Assembly: GCF_003025615.1 (NCBI RefSeq)
Contig: NZ_PYMJ01000041.1
Coordinates: forward strand, 1-47,188
Direction of reading: 5' to 3'
DNA length: 47,188 nucleotides
From: Photobacterium frigidiphilum
GTDB lineage: Bacteria > Pseudomonadota > Gammaproteobacteria > Enterobacterales > Vibrionaceae
Below, piece after piece: positions 1 through 6,776 of the stretch (its first letter is position 1; every line of letters begins with the position of its first letter). A program made the position numbers and the translations under genes. The notes beneath the pieces are model-generated. The model was not told the origin of the DNA. It ran no database searches and was given only the letters and a program-made list of their open reading frames with translations.

Positions 1-1
1 G

Positions 2-127
2 CCAAGTGTATACCTGCCATATACCTATGATAAAAGTCGTTTAGATCATAACGATGAGGAAAGTTATGAACAGGAAGCACCTATTTATAATTATAGAGAA
101 TCTATCAGAAGCCGATATATGAGATAA
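2..127 (+). CDS. C-terminal tail of an unidentified protein (5' end outside window)
   Basis: An open frame enters from the window edge and ends at a TAA at 125-127, giving 41 visible residues that are polar and rich in Tyr, Arg and acidic residues. I do not recognise the family. A strong hairpin follows 35 bases after the stop, which fits the 3' end of a real gene. The reading frame is short, so it could be chance; no function is assigned. Confidence 0.35.
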   Translation, partial: PSVYLPYTYDKSRLDHNDEESYEQEAPIYNYRESIRSRYMR

Positions 128-161
128 AAACTGAGTTAATTCAACGTTAATTTAGTACTGC

Positions 162-192
162 GAACATTGGGTACCTACAGTGCCCAATGTTC
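162..192. terminator. Hairpin between convergent gene ends
   Basis: A perfect 10-bp inverted repeat (162-171 against 183-192) with an 11-nt loop lies between the stop of the frame ending at 127 and the stop of the minus-strand remnant at 215. The convergent layout suggests a bidirectional terminator. The T-run on the plus side is only short. Confidence 0.5.
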
Positions 193-214
193 AGCTTTTA
201 CCCTATAAAATAAG

Positions 215-377
215 CTATGACGCGGTTGGTATTTTGACTTTTTGATATTGGTCTAAATCAAATAGTTTGTCGCGAATAGCCCAAAACCGACCGCTCTTTC
301 TAGCGATAACAATTTCTGGTGGGCGTAAACGGTGTCCGTTATTTGCTACTTTTGTTGGCGCTGTATCGGTAAACGGG
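215..377 (-). pseudogene. 3' remnant of an unidentified gene cut by the IS
   Basis: A minus-strand frame ends with TGA at 215-217 and runs back into the end of the IS903-like element at 378. The first residues of the open frame are therefore IS-derived and about 54 codons of host gene remain. The remnant is rich in basic residues. No family is recognised. The abrupt junction with the IS end is the evidence for truncation by insertion or by IS-mediated deletion. Confidence 0.4.
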
Positions 378-1496
378 GGCTTTGTTGCACTACTCAACCT
401 AGATGGTCTTTTGATACGGTTAGTCGACCCAGTAGCTATTGGGCATCCCGATGTGGGTGAAGCGATTTAAAATAGAACAACCGAGTAACATTTCCTTTGA
501 CTGGTTTTCAAACTCTCTGCTGTGTAATGTATTGCCGATTATCTTCTTGTAACGTTGTATCGCTGTTTCTGAGATATTTCTTTTACCGTATTGCCGCACG
601 CTCTGCCAACCGATAATGCCAAGGGCAAAGCAACCTATCAAGTTGCTCATCCTCTTAGGGTGATGAGCCTCATCGGCAAACGTATTGTCTTTCGGCGGAA
701 TAACAATCTCAGCATCCGGGAAATGGGCGTCTAATGTTTGGTACACCGCATTGGTATCATACATTTTGTCGGCACTGACGTGCTCGACATCCGTAATGAT
801 GGACTGACATAACGTCCCGACAACCTGATCATCCATCGTGTTTTTATCAGTGAGGACTGCACTTTGAATGAAGTGAGCCTCATCAACAGCGAAATGCGCC
901 TTTCGCCAGCTGCGTTTTGCATTAACCTTATGTTTTTCTTGATGCCATTCATCCTTCCCGAACCGCTTGAGCCCCGTTGAATCAATGGCTATTGCTGCAA
1001 TTTTGTCATCTGGTTTCTCATGCTTTGTAAATCGTGGCACCGTAAGATTAAGTTGCTTCAGCCGCTTTGACAGCAGCGTATAATCAGGGCATTGAAGGTT
1101 GGTCATGCCAAACTTCATCAGTAAACTATCAATCAACCCCTGAGCTTGACGTAGCGGAAGCTTATACACCAATCGGATGCAATGGCAGGCTTCAATGGTG
1201 CTGTCAGGATACTTCACAGAAGAGCCAGTACCGTCATAAACGCGTTTGTTGTGTTGCCAATGTTTGATGATCTCGTCAGAGATCCAAATGTCGAACCGCC
1301 CGCGTTGCCTGAGAGCCTGGTTATACTCCCGATAGTTATTTAGCGCGTAGGTATGCTTCTTAAAATGATGGCGTTTGGCGTCATTGTGTTTGTAAGGCAT
1401 GTGTTAAATAGCTAATCGGAATGAAGGGTTGGCTATGATAACTGAACTCAGTGCTAATGGAATAATTGAGTGTTATCTGAGCGATTAAACAAAGCC
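378..1496 (-). mobile_element. IS5-family, IS903-group insertion sequence, copy 1
   Basis: The ends are GGCTTTGTTG at 378 and its complement CAACAAAGCC-type sequence ending at 1496 (with one or two mismatches), which resembles the IS903 terminal inverted repeat. The element carries one transposase on the minus strand. The 9-bp flanks (369-377 and 1497-1505) do not match, so the usual IS903-group 9-bp target duplication is absent or decayed. Copy 1 is visibly more diverged from copies 2 and 3 than these are from each other, so it arrived separately or earlier. Confidence 0.85.
420..1400 (-). CDS. IS903-group DDE transposase (copy 1)
   Basis: A 326-residue transposase that cuts and rejoins the IS ends. 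The DDE triad is visible as D140 (IAIDSTG), D211 (SADKMYD) and E278 (SETAIQRYK) with the following R/K residues, which is the IS5-family arrangement. Length is close to the usual 300-330 residues of the group and no frameshift is seen, so the gene appears intact. It differs from copies 2 and 3 by scattered substitutions (for example SDEIIKHW where the others have SEEIIHNW). It fills nearly the whole element and reads toward the window start. Confidence 0.92.
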   Translation of the reverse strand: MPYKHNDAKRHHFKKHTYALNNYREYNQALRQRGRFDIWISDEIIKHWQHNKRVYDGTGSSVKYPDSTIEACHCIRLVYKLPLRQAQGLIDSLLMKFGMTNLQCPDYTLLSKRLKQLNLTVPRFTKHEKPDDKIAAIAIDSTGLKRFGKDEWHQEKHKVNAKRSWRKAHFAVDEAHFIQSAVLTDKNTMDDQVVGTLCQSIITDVEHVSADKMYDTNAVYQTLDAHFPDAEIVIPPKDNTFADEAHHPKRMSNLIGCFALGIIGWQSVRQYGKRNISETAIQRYKKIIGNTLHSREFENQSKEMLLGCSILNRFTHIGMPNSYWVD

Positions 1497-1796
1497 CCTT
1501 ACAGCGCTAATCATTAATTTATCTCATGTCTTTGTTTATTTAGTAGCGTTTCACATTTCATACCGTCACGATGACTAATTTACGCTTATAAAGGATTGAT
1601 TTATAATTAGGTCAACAATAAATACATTATAAGGTCGAAATTAAATAGTTCATAAAAAAACCTATATAAACATGACAATAGATAAATATATTTGTAATTA
1701 CGTGTCGTATGTTTTCTTTAATGAACGCCGTAAATATTTCAAATGACGATAGGCTTCAAGTATACTAAGGTCAAGCACTATGTAGGAGGGTGAATC
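1497..1796. other. AT-rich spacer between IS copy 1 and the AbiE operon
   Basis: No credible gene is seen in these 300 bases. The right end holds the probable promoter of the toxin-antitoxin pair and a strong Shine-Dalgarno (AGGAGGG) just before 1797. The rest is AT-rich, without clear dyads. Confidence 0.5.
1738..1766 (+). promoter_or_regulatory. Candidate sigma-70 promoter of the AbiE operon
   Basis: A TATACT -10 element at 1761-1766 is preceded, after a 17-bp spacer, by TTCAAA at 1738-1743 (4 of 6 to consensus). It lies 30 bases before the first AbiE gene, where antitoxin autoregulation is expected in this family. This is motif matching only. Confidence 0.35.
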
Positions 1797-2201
1797 ATGA
1801 CAGCAACTGACCGTATTTATCAAAAGATAAAGCGCTCTCGCCGCTATGTGTTCGAACGTAAAGATTTCGACAACTATGCGAGCTATGACCAAATTGGTCG
1901 TGTCTTGAAAAAACTTGTGGATAAAGGTGTACTGATGAAAATCGGGTATGGCTTATACACTAAGTCAACGATCAACAGCCTAACTAATAAACCGATGCCA
2001 ATGAACCCCGGTGGTACTGACGCAATCATGCGTGAGATCCTAAAATTGCGCGGTGTAGACTTTGAGATGGATGCCATGTCATTGAAGAGCATCAATGGAC
2101 AGTCCACTCAAATACCAGCGTCCATCAGGTACAAGTGGGATTCTAAGTATTTCAACCGCAGCCTTAAGGTTGGTAACAGAGTATTGAATAATCGACAATG
2201 A
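1797..2201 (+). CDS. AbiEi-like antitoxin (DUF6088-type winged-helix protein)
   Basis: A 134-residue protein that is the probable antitoxin and transcriptional repressor of an AbiE-type (type IV) toxin-antitoxin pair. The N-terminal half reads as a winged helix (residues about 5-55: RIYQKIKRSRRYVFERKDF, then a helix and GLYTK wing), typical of DUF6088/AbiEi proteins that bind their own promoter. The basic tail fits DNA contact. A strong Shine-Dalgarno fixes the ATG at 1797. The next gene overlaps by 4 bases (ATGA), so the pair is translationally coupled. Known AbiE antitoxins act by repression and by countering the toxin's effect rather than by stable binding. The role here is inferred from family and neighbour. 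Confidence 0.75.
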   Translation: MTATDRIYQKIKRSRRYVFERKDFDNYASYDQIGRVLKKLVDKGVLMKIGYGLYTKSTINSLTNKPMPMNPGGTDAIMREILKLRGVDFEMDAMSLKSINGQSTQIPASIRYKWDSKYFNRSLKVGNRVLNNRQ

Positions 2202-3139
2202 GCATACCAAAATTAAAAAAGCAGTTTCTTGAAGTCTCTGATGCCCTTGACTTAGGTAACCCATCGATCACGGAAAAGGACTATTGGGTGGTGTCACTGC
2301 TTGCCATGTTGGAAAACGTGGAAAGTGAGCACCATCGGCTCGTTTTTTCAGGTGGAACAGCTTTGGCCAAGTCCAACATTAAGATCCTGCGTATGTCTGA
2401 AGACGTTGACATAAAATTGATTCCAACTCAGGAATTGCTCGACAAGGGCACAGGTGCGAAGAAAAGAGCTCGTAAGGCGTTAGTCGAACACCTCATAGAG
2501 AGGTTAGTTGAGCACCCTTATCTGAATTACAGTGATAAAACGATACGCGATGAGTATCGCTATGTCGAAATCGAAATAGAGTACCCGCAACAATACCATC
2601 AAGCACCGTGTCTACGACCTTATATCAAACTTGAGTTCATCGAGACTATTGAACTTCAAGGCGTTGAATCTCGCTCTATTTCATCGCTGGTAGCACAGAG
2701 CTACAAGCAACCTGCCGAAGTAAGCGCTATGTTGTGTATTTCCATTGATTCGACGTTGGTTGAAAAAGTGCTTTCCATGTTACGTCGAACCATGTCAGTC
2801 AAGCGTGATCCAAAGCGTAAGGATGACGAAACATTGGTTCGTCACATCTACGATGTTCACTGCATTAGCGCAGAGCATACAATTGATATGGACGTGTTAA
2901 AGCCGATGTTTGATACCGTGTTGGAAGAGGACAAGGAGCGATATGGAAATCAACATAAGGAGTTTGTCGACGATCCGCGTAATGAGTTAAAGCTGGGATT
3001 AGAAGAGCTAGAAATCAACGAGGAGTTTCGTAAACGTTTTGAAGCGTTTGTGGCTCCAATGGTGTACAACTCAGAGCCACATAGCTTTGATACCTGTTTT
3101 GCTTCGTTTAAAGGGATTTCAGAGCAGCTTATCGCCTAA
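2198..3139 (+). CDS. AbiEii/AbiGii-family nucleotidyltransferase toxin
   Basis: A 313-residue toxin of the nucleotidyltransferase superfamily (DUF1814), partner of the gene before it. The GSx-type motif is at residues 51-60 (SGGTALAKSN), the metal-binding acidic pair at D69 and D71 (SEDVDI), and a late conserved region at about 200-230 contains KDDETLVRHIYDVH. AbiEii proteins transfer nucleotides, in studied cases to tRNA, and cause growth arrest in phage defence and plasmid stabilisation. Length is normal and no catalytic residue seems missing. The two-gene module is typical accessory cargo between IS elements. Confidence 0.85.
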   Translation: MSIPKLKKQFLEVSDALDLGNPSITEKDYWVVSLLAMLENVESEHHRLVFSGGTALAKSNIKILRMSEDVDIKLIPTQELLDKGTGAKKRARKALVEHLIERLVEHPYLNYSDKTIRDEYRYVEIEIEYPQQYHQAPCLRPYIKLEFIETIELQGVESRSISSLVAQSYKQPAEVSAMLCISIDSTLVEKVLSMLRRTMSVKRDPKRKDDETLVRHIYDVHCISAEHTIDMDVLKPMFDTVLEEDKERYGNQHKEFVDDPRNELKLGLEELEINEEFRKRFEAFVAPMVYNSEPHSFDTCFASFKGISEQLIA

Positions 3140-3975
3140 CCCTCGATGTGTAGTGGTTCATCAAAACTGGTCAATGAGATAGAATTTTTCCATATATTTT
3201 CTTATGCAAACTGGATTGGTGTTGTTTCCATTCGTAACACGAAATTGTCCAAATCCGTTTTTGATATTGGCTTTCTTCAAAAAATTCTATGTTCGGTAAT
3301 TTATGATTATCCAGTAATGGAAACTCTCTTGTTGTTACGCTGTCACTGTTATTTTGTGTCATAAAATATACACGATTATTCATCTATTCATTTAATAAAT
3401 GTTAGAGATTAATTTTGAGGTGACAGCCACATAGATACTCTAAATTCATAACCTATGTGTCGCAGACGGCATAGCATACCTAAGTGGCGTGTTATTTTTA
3501 AATTGATGCTTAAGTATTAATTGTTTGTGGCGATTGATTGGTTTTGGTTACTCTTTTTGTATTTTTAATTGGTATTATTTATTAATGATGAAAACAGACT
3601 TTTAACGATGTTTTTTGTGTGAGCTTCAGGAGGGGAAAGTTGAATATGTAAATCGAAAAAATTCTGTAATAAATTTCTAACTCAAAAAGAGTGTCTTTCT
3701 ACTTGGGTTTGTTTGAAAAAGTGCTTTGCTATAAAGTTTCTTTTCGAAATAGCCATTTTTGCGAGTAATTCCGTATATTCAACATATATAGGTATTTCTC
3801 ACACCGATTTTTGTAGGCTCAGTTGTTTTATTGATACTTATCTTTAGGTGTTTAATTCTAAATTAAACCGTTAAATTAGACAGGCTTCTTGCGCATGATT
3901 TTATGCGTTTCGATTGTTGCCATCATTACTAACCAGCCAGTTAGCTAACATTCCTTGTTTTGGTGGTTTTTAATC
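3140..3975. other. AT-rich region without a convincing gene
   Basis: The reading frames here (for example about 70 codons on either strand between 3146 and 3383) lack a Shine-Dalgarno and a protein-like composition, so I do not call them. Near the right end, 3880-3975 contains a small hairpin (CGCAT/ATGCG around 3892-3910) and runs directly into the terminator at 3976. That leaves room for a small RNA or the 3' UTR of a lost gene. The rest shows nothing definable. Confidence 0.45.
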
Positions 3976-4002
3976 AAGCCGTTTCACTAGCGGCTTTTTT
4001 TT
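3976..4002 (+). terminator. Intrinsic terminator
   Basis: AAGCCG (3976-3981) pairs with CGGCTT (3991-3996) across a 9-nt loop and is followed by an uninterrupted T-run to 4002. This is a textbook plus-strand Rho-independent terminator. No gene is recognised just upstream, which makes a short non-coding transcript possible. Confidence 0.75.
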
Positions 4003-4034
4003 GCTCTCAGTTGGGTAGGCTAAGGTATGTACCT

Positions 4035-4124
4035 ATGGATAATTTGGCTCAGATAATCGGATATTTAATTTTGTCTGTACTTATTATCGTACCGCTTTAT
4101 CTACTATTGGTTCGACATAGGTAG
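4035..4124 (+). CDS. Candidate 29-residue single-pass membrane peptide
   Basis: ATG at 4035 opens a 29-codon frame whose middle is a continuous hydrophobic helix (residues about 6-25) ending in a positively charged tail (RHR). This is the pattern of a small inner-membrane peptide with a cytoplasmic C-terminus. A purine-rich AAGG lies about 9 bases upstream. It sits just after a terminator and alone in a gene-poor stretch. The amino-acid pattern is non-random, but such a short frame could still be accidental. No family is recognised. Confidence 0.35.
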   Translation: MDNLAQIIGYLILSVLIIVPLYLLLVRHR

Positions 4125-4168
4125 AGGCAGGCTTTACTCCGCGATTTTAGCCGATTTAACGTAACAGG

Positions 4169-4197
4169 CACTTTGAACATCATGTTTTGATGAAGTG
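4169..4197. repeat. Imperfect dyad (hairpin)
   Basis: CACTT (4169-4173) pairs with AAGTG (4193-4197), and an inner CATCA/TGATG stem continues the helix. It lies about 120 bases beyond the 3' end of the minus-strand receiver gene. There is no U-tract, so processing or RNA stability is as likely as termination. Confidence 0.35.
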
Positions 4198-4317
4198 TTT
4201 CGCTGTTAGATGCTGCTTCCATGCAGCTTTATATCTTCCATTTACAGTCCTACACGTCATGTAGTCGATGTGAAAAATTCGGGTTCATTACATTAAAACC
4301 CAATCCCCTGTGATTGG

Positions 4318-4719
4318 CTATGAAGTCATATTCAGTTTGTAGTTTTTGTTTTCTTTAAATTTCAATATGCTTCGTTTAACTTTAGCAACAGATAATGGCT
4401 TTATTAAGTAATCTTGAGGCTTGCATAAAAGAGTACGTTTTACTGTTTCAGTATCACTTTCAGACGTAATTATAGAAACAGGTATTGTGGGGTAATTATT
4501 TCGAATGAAGGCTAAAAGTTCTAATCCATCAAGACGCTTTTCTATGTTTAAATCTAAAAAAATGCCCGTTATGCTGTCTTTTGAATTCAAGAGTACCTTA
4601 TGCGCAGACTCAATAGTTGAACATTTCATGATCTCCCTAGGAGTAATGCATTTTCGAATAATTTGAGCTAATACCTCTGCCATTACTCTATTATCTTCTA
4701 TTATCAAGAACTTGCTCAT
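4318..4719 (-). CDS. Stand-alone response-regulator receiver (CheY-like)
   Basis: A 133-residue protein that is almost only a receiver domain. The acidic pocket is E8-D9 (IIEDN), the phosphoacceptor D56 (FLDLN), the switch residue T85 or S86 (ITSES) and the conserved lysine K107 (LIKP). All canonical residues are present, so phosphorylation by a histidine kinase is plausible. There is no output domain, so it would act by protein contact, as CheY or phosphorelay proteins do. No kinase or chemotaxis gene lies in the window, and the gene stands alone in an AT-rich stretch. The target is unknown. Confidence 0.85.
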   Translation of the reverse strand: MSKFLIIEDNRVMAEVLAQIIRKCITPREIMKCSTIESAHKVLLNSKDSITGIFLDLNIEKRLDGLELLAFIRNNYPTIPVSIITSESDTETVKRTLLCKPQDYLIKPLSVAKVKRSILKFKENKNYKLNMTS

Positions 4720-5027
4720 CCAGACACCAATTAAGCACTGAAACGCACTGAAACCTAGCTTCTATGGCTTATAGATATAACAATAACTTTAATTTAACAA
4801 GTGGGAAGTGTGTTTTTTGGATTGTAGAACAGAATACACAGCTTGTGGAAACCTTATTGCAGTATGGTACAGAGCATTTGATACGAAAAAGTGCCCGTTA
4901 TGTTTAATCAACACTGAAAGAATGTGAGTATGTAATATCCAGATATAAGAAAGATCGCCACGACACATTATCGAATTTAGTAGTTAGGATAAATCTACCA
5001 AAAAAACAAAGAAAACGAGTACAGCAA
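4720..5027. other. Intergenic stretch, no feature seen
   Basis: About 300 AT-rich bases upstream of the receiver gene on the minus strand. They should hold that gene's promoter, but no element stands out. I see no gene, dyad or repeat that I would defend. Confidence 0.4.
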
Positions 5028-5282
5028 TCATTTTAGTTTGCAGCAGACATCCACCCTCTCTTTAAATCCCTCTGATTTAATTGAATCAATCACCTTATTT
5101 ATATTTTCTTCTGCGCTATTTGGGCAAAAAGCAACTGTAGTCCCCCCAACATAAATATAATTGAAATTTTGCCCACAAAAATAGCATGTCATTGAAAAAT
5201 GGTGGGGACTAATTGTTTGTAAAATTACTTCATTCTGAACCTTATAAAAGCAAAGTGTGTGACTTAGGCATAACATAAGCAT
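5028..5282 (-). CDS. Small cysteine-containing hypothetical protein
   Basis: An 84-codon frame with a CxxC pair (CYFCG, residues about 33-36) and further cysteines at about 53 and near the C-terminus (DVCCKLK), which could form a small metal site. The C-terminal half looks like a folded protein (NINKVIDSIKSEGF). The N-terminal 30 residues look less convincing and the true start may be the internal Met before TCYFCG. The Shine-Dalgarno is weak. No family is recognised. Confidence 0.35.
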   Translation of the reverse strand: MLMLCLSHTLCFYKVQNEVILQTISPHHFSMTCYFCGQNFNYIYVGGTTVAFCPNSAEENINKVIDSIKSEGFKERVDVCCKLK

Positions 5283-5372
5283 GCGCTCTCATATTGAATT
5301 TGAAAAATCGAATAAATATTACAGGATGCGGTTCTAATGTAATAACCGGTAAATACGGTTCTGTCGCATCAA

Positions 5373-5416
5373 AAATTCCTACGTTCATGGTAAGGAATTT
5401 CAATATTCCTTACCAT
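5373..5416. repeat. Nested inverted repeats abutting IS copy 2
   Basis: Two mutually exclusive hairpins share one arm. AAATTCCT (5373-5380) pairs with AGGAATTT (5393-5400), and a perfect 12-bp arm at 5387-5398 pairs with 5405-5416. The second hairpin ends two bases before the first base of IS copy 2 (5419). The arrangement may mark an insertion hot-spot or remain from an earlier element. Confidence 0.6.
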
Positions 5417-5418
5417 CA

Positions 5419-6537
5419 GGCTTTGTTGAAGCGCTCAGATAACATCCAATTATTCCATTAACACTGAGTTCAGTTATCATAACCAGCCCTTCATTCCGGT
5501 TAGCTGTTTAACACATGCCTTACAAACACAATGACAGAAAACGCCATCATTTTAGGAAGCATACCTACGCGCTAAATAATTATCGTGAGTACAATCAGGC
5601 TCTCAGGCAACGCGGGCGGTTCGACATTTGGATCTCTGAAGAGATCATCCATAATTGGCACCACGATGAACGCGTTTATGATGGTACCGGCTCTTCTGTT
5701 AAATATCCTGACAGCACCATCGAGGCCCGCCACTACATTCGATTGGTATATAAACTTCCTCTACGTCAAGCTCAGGGATTGATTGACAATTTACTGATGA
5801 AGCTCGGCATGGACAACCTTCAATGCCCTGATTATACGCTGTTATCAAAGCGGCTGAAGCCGCTCAATCTCACGGCACCACGCTTTAGAAAGCATGAGAA
5901 ATCAGACGACAAAATTGCAGCGATAGCCATTGATTCAACGGGGCTCAAGCGGTTCGGGAAGGATGAATGGCACCAGGAAAAACATAAGGTTAATGCAAAA
6001 CGAAGCTGTCGAAAGGCGCACTTCGCGGTTGATGAGAGTCACTTTATTCAAGGCGCTGTCCTTACTGATAAAAACATCATGGATGATCAGGTTGTCGGGA
6101 CGTTATGTCAGTCCATCATTACGGATGTCGAGCACGTCAGTGCCGACAAAATGTATGATACCAATGCGGTGTACCAGACATTAGAGGAGCATTTCCCGGA
6201 GGCTGAGATTGTTATTCCGCCGAAAGACAATACGTTTGCTGATGAAGTCCATCATCCAAAGAGGATGAGCAACCTGATAGGTTGCTTCGCCCTTGGCATT
6301 ATCGGTTGGCAGAGCGTGCGGCAATACGGAAAAAGGAACGTCTCAGAAACGGCGATGCAACGTTACAAGAAGATAATCGGCAATACATTACACAGCAGAA
6401 AGATTGAAAACCAGTCAAAGGAAATGTTACTCGGCTGCTCTATTTTAAATCGCTTTACTCTGCTCGGGATGCCCAATAGCTACCGAGTCGCCTAACCGTA
6501 TCAAAAGACCACAAAGTTTTAGTGTTGCAACAATGCC
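5419..6537 (+). mobile_element. IS5-family, IS903-group insertion sequence, copy 2
   Basis: It runs from GGCTTTGTTG at 5419 to CAACAATGCC ending at 6537 and is almost base-for-base identical to copy 3 (20654-21772), with only a few substitutions. The 9-bp flanks (5410-5418 and 6538-6546) do not match each other or the outer flank of copy 3, so no target duplication is visible. It forms the left end of the pel-carrying block. Confidence 0.88.
5515..6495 (+). CDS. IS903-group DDE transposase (copy 2)
   Basis: A 326-residue transposase with D140 (IAIDSTG), D211 (SADKMYD) and E278 (SETAMQRYK). It differs from copy 3 at only a few positions (R14 against K, R72 against C, I188 against T) and at its stop: here codon 324 is CGA and the frame continues to SYRVA, whereas copy 3 has TGA. 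All catalytic residues are present, so it should be active. It starts at the ATG 96 bases inside the left IS end. The element's own promoter could also read outward into the DNA before pelA. Confidence 0.93.
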   Translation: MPYKHNDRKRHHFRKHTYALNNYREYNQALRQRGRFDIWISEEIIHNWHHDERVYDGTGSSVKYPDSTIEARHYIRLVYKLPLRQAQGLIDNLLMKLGMDNLQCPDYTLLSKRLKPLNLTAPRFRKHEKSDDKIAAIAIDSTGLKRFGKDEWHQEKHKVNAKRSCRKAHFAVDESHFIQGAVLTDKNIMDDQVVGTLCQSIITDVEHVSADKMYDTNAVYQTLEEHFPEAEIVIPPKDNTFADEVHHPKRMSNLIGCFALGIIGWQSVRQYGKRNVSETAMQRYKKIIGNTLHSRKIENQSKEMLLGCSILNRFTLLGMPNSYRVA

Positions 6538-6776
6538 ACTGTGAGCGGATGTTAAACAAAGGTCTGTTTGATTTCTGGTTACATCATAATGAACGTAAAA
6601 ACGTTGTACCGGAGAGGTCCGCCTCATCAGCTTATTTGCAATAAAAATAACAAATAGAATGGCTTTGCGACAAAATCAACAAAATAAATAGTAAGTTCAT
6701 AATGATATAGTTACACTCGCAAGATGAGGTAAGTTGCATATGCCTAAACGTCACTTCACGCAAAAGGATTATTGCT

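Noticed and set aside
731..985. Short frames inside the three transposase genes
   Set aside because: They recur at the same place in all three IS copies because the DNA is shared; they are alternate-frame shadows of the transposase.
3146..3383. Two overlapping frames of about 70 codons on opposite strands
   Set aside because: Neither has a Shine-Dalgarno or protein-like conservation pattern; AT-rich DNA gives such frames by chance.
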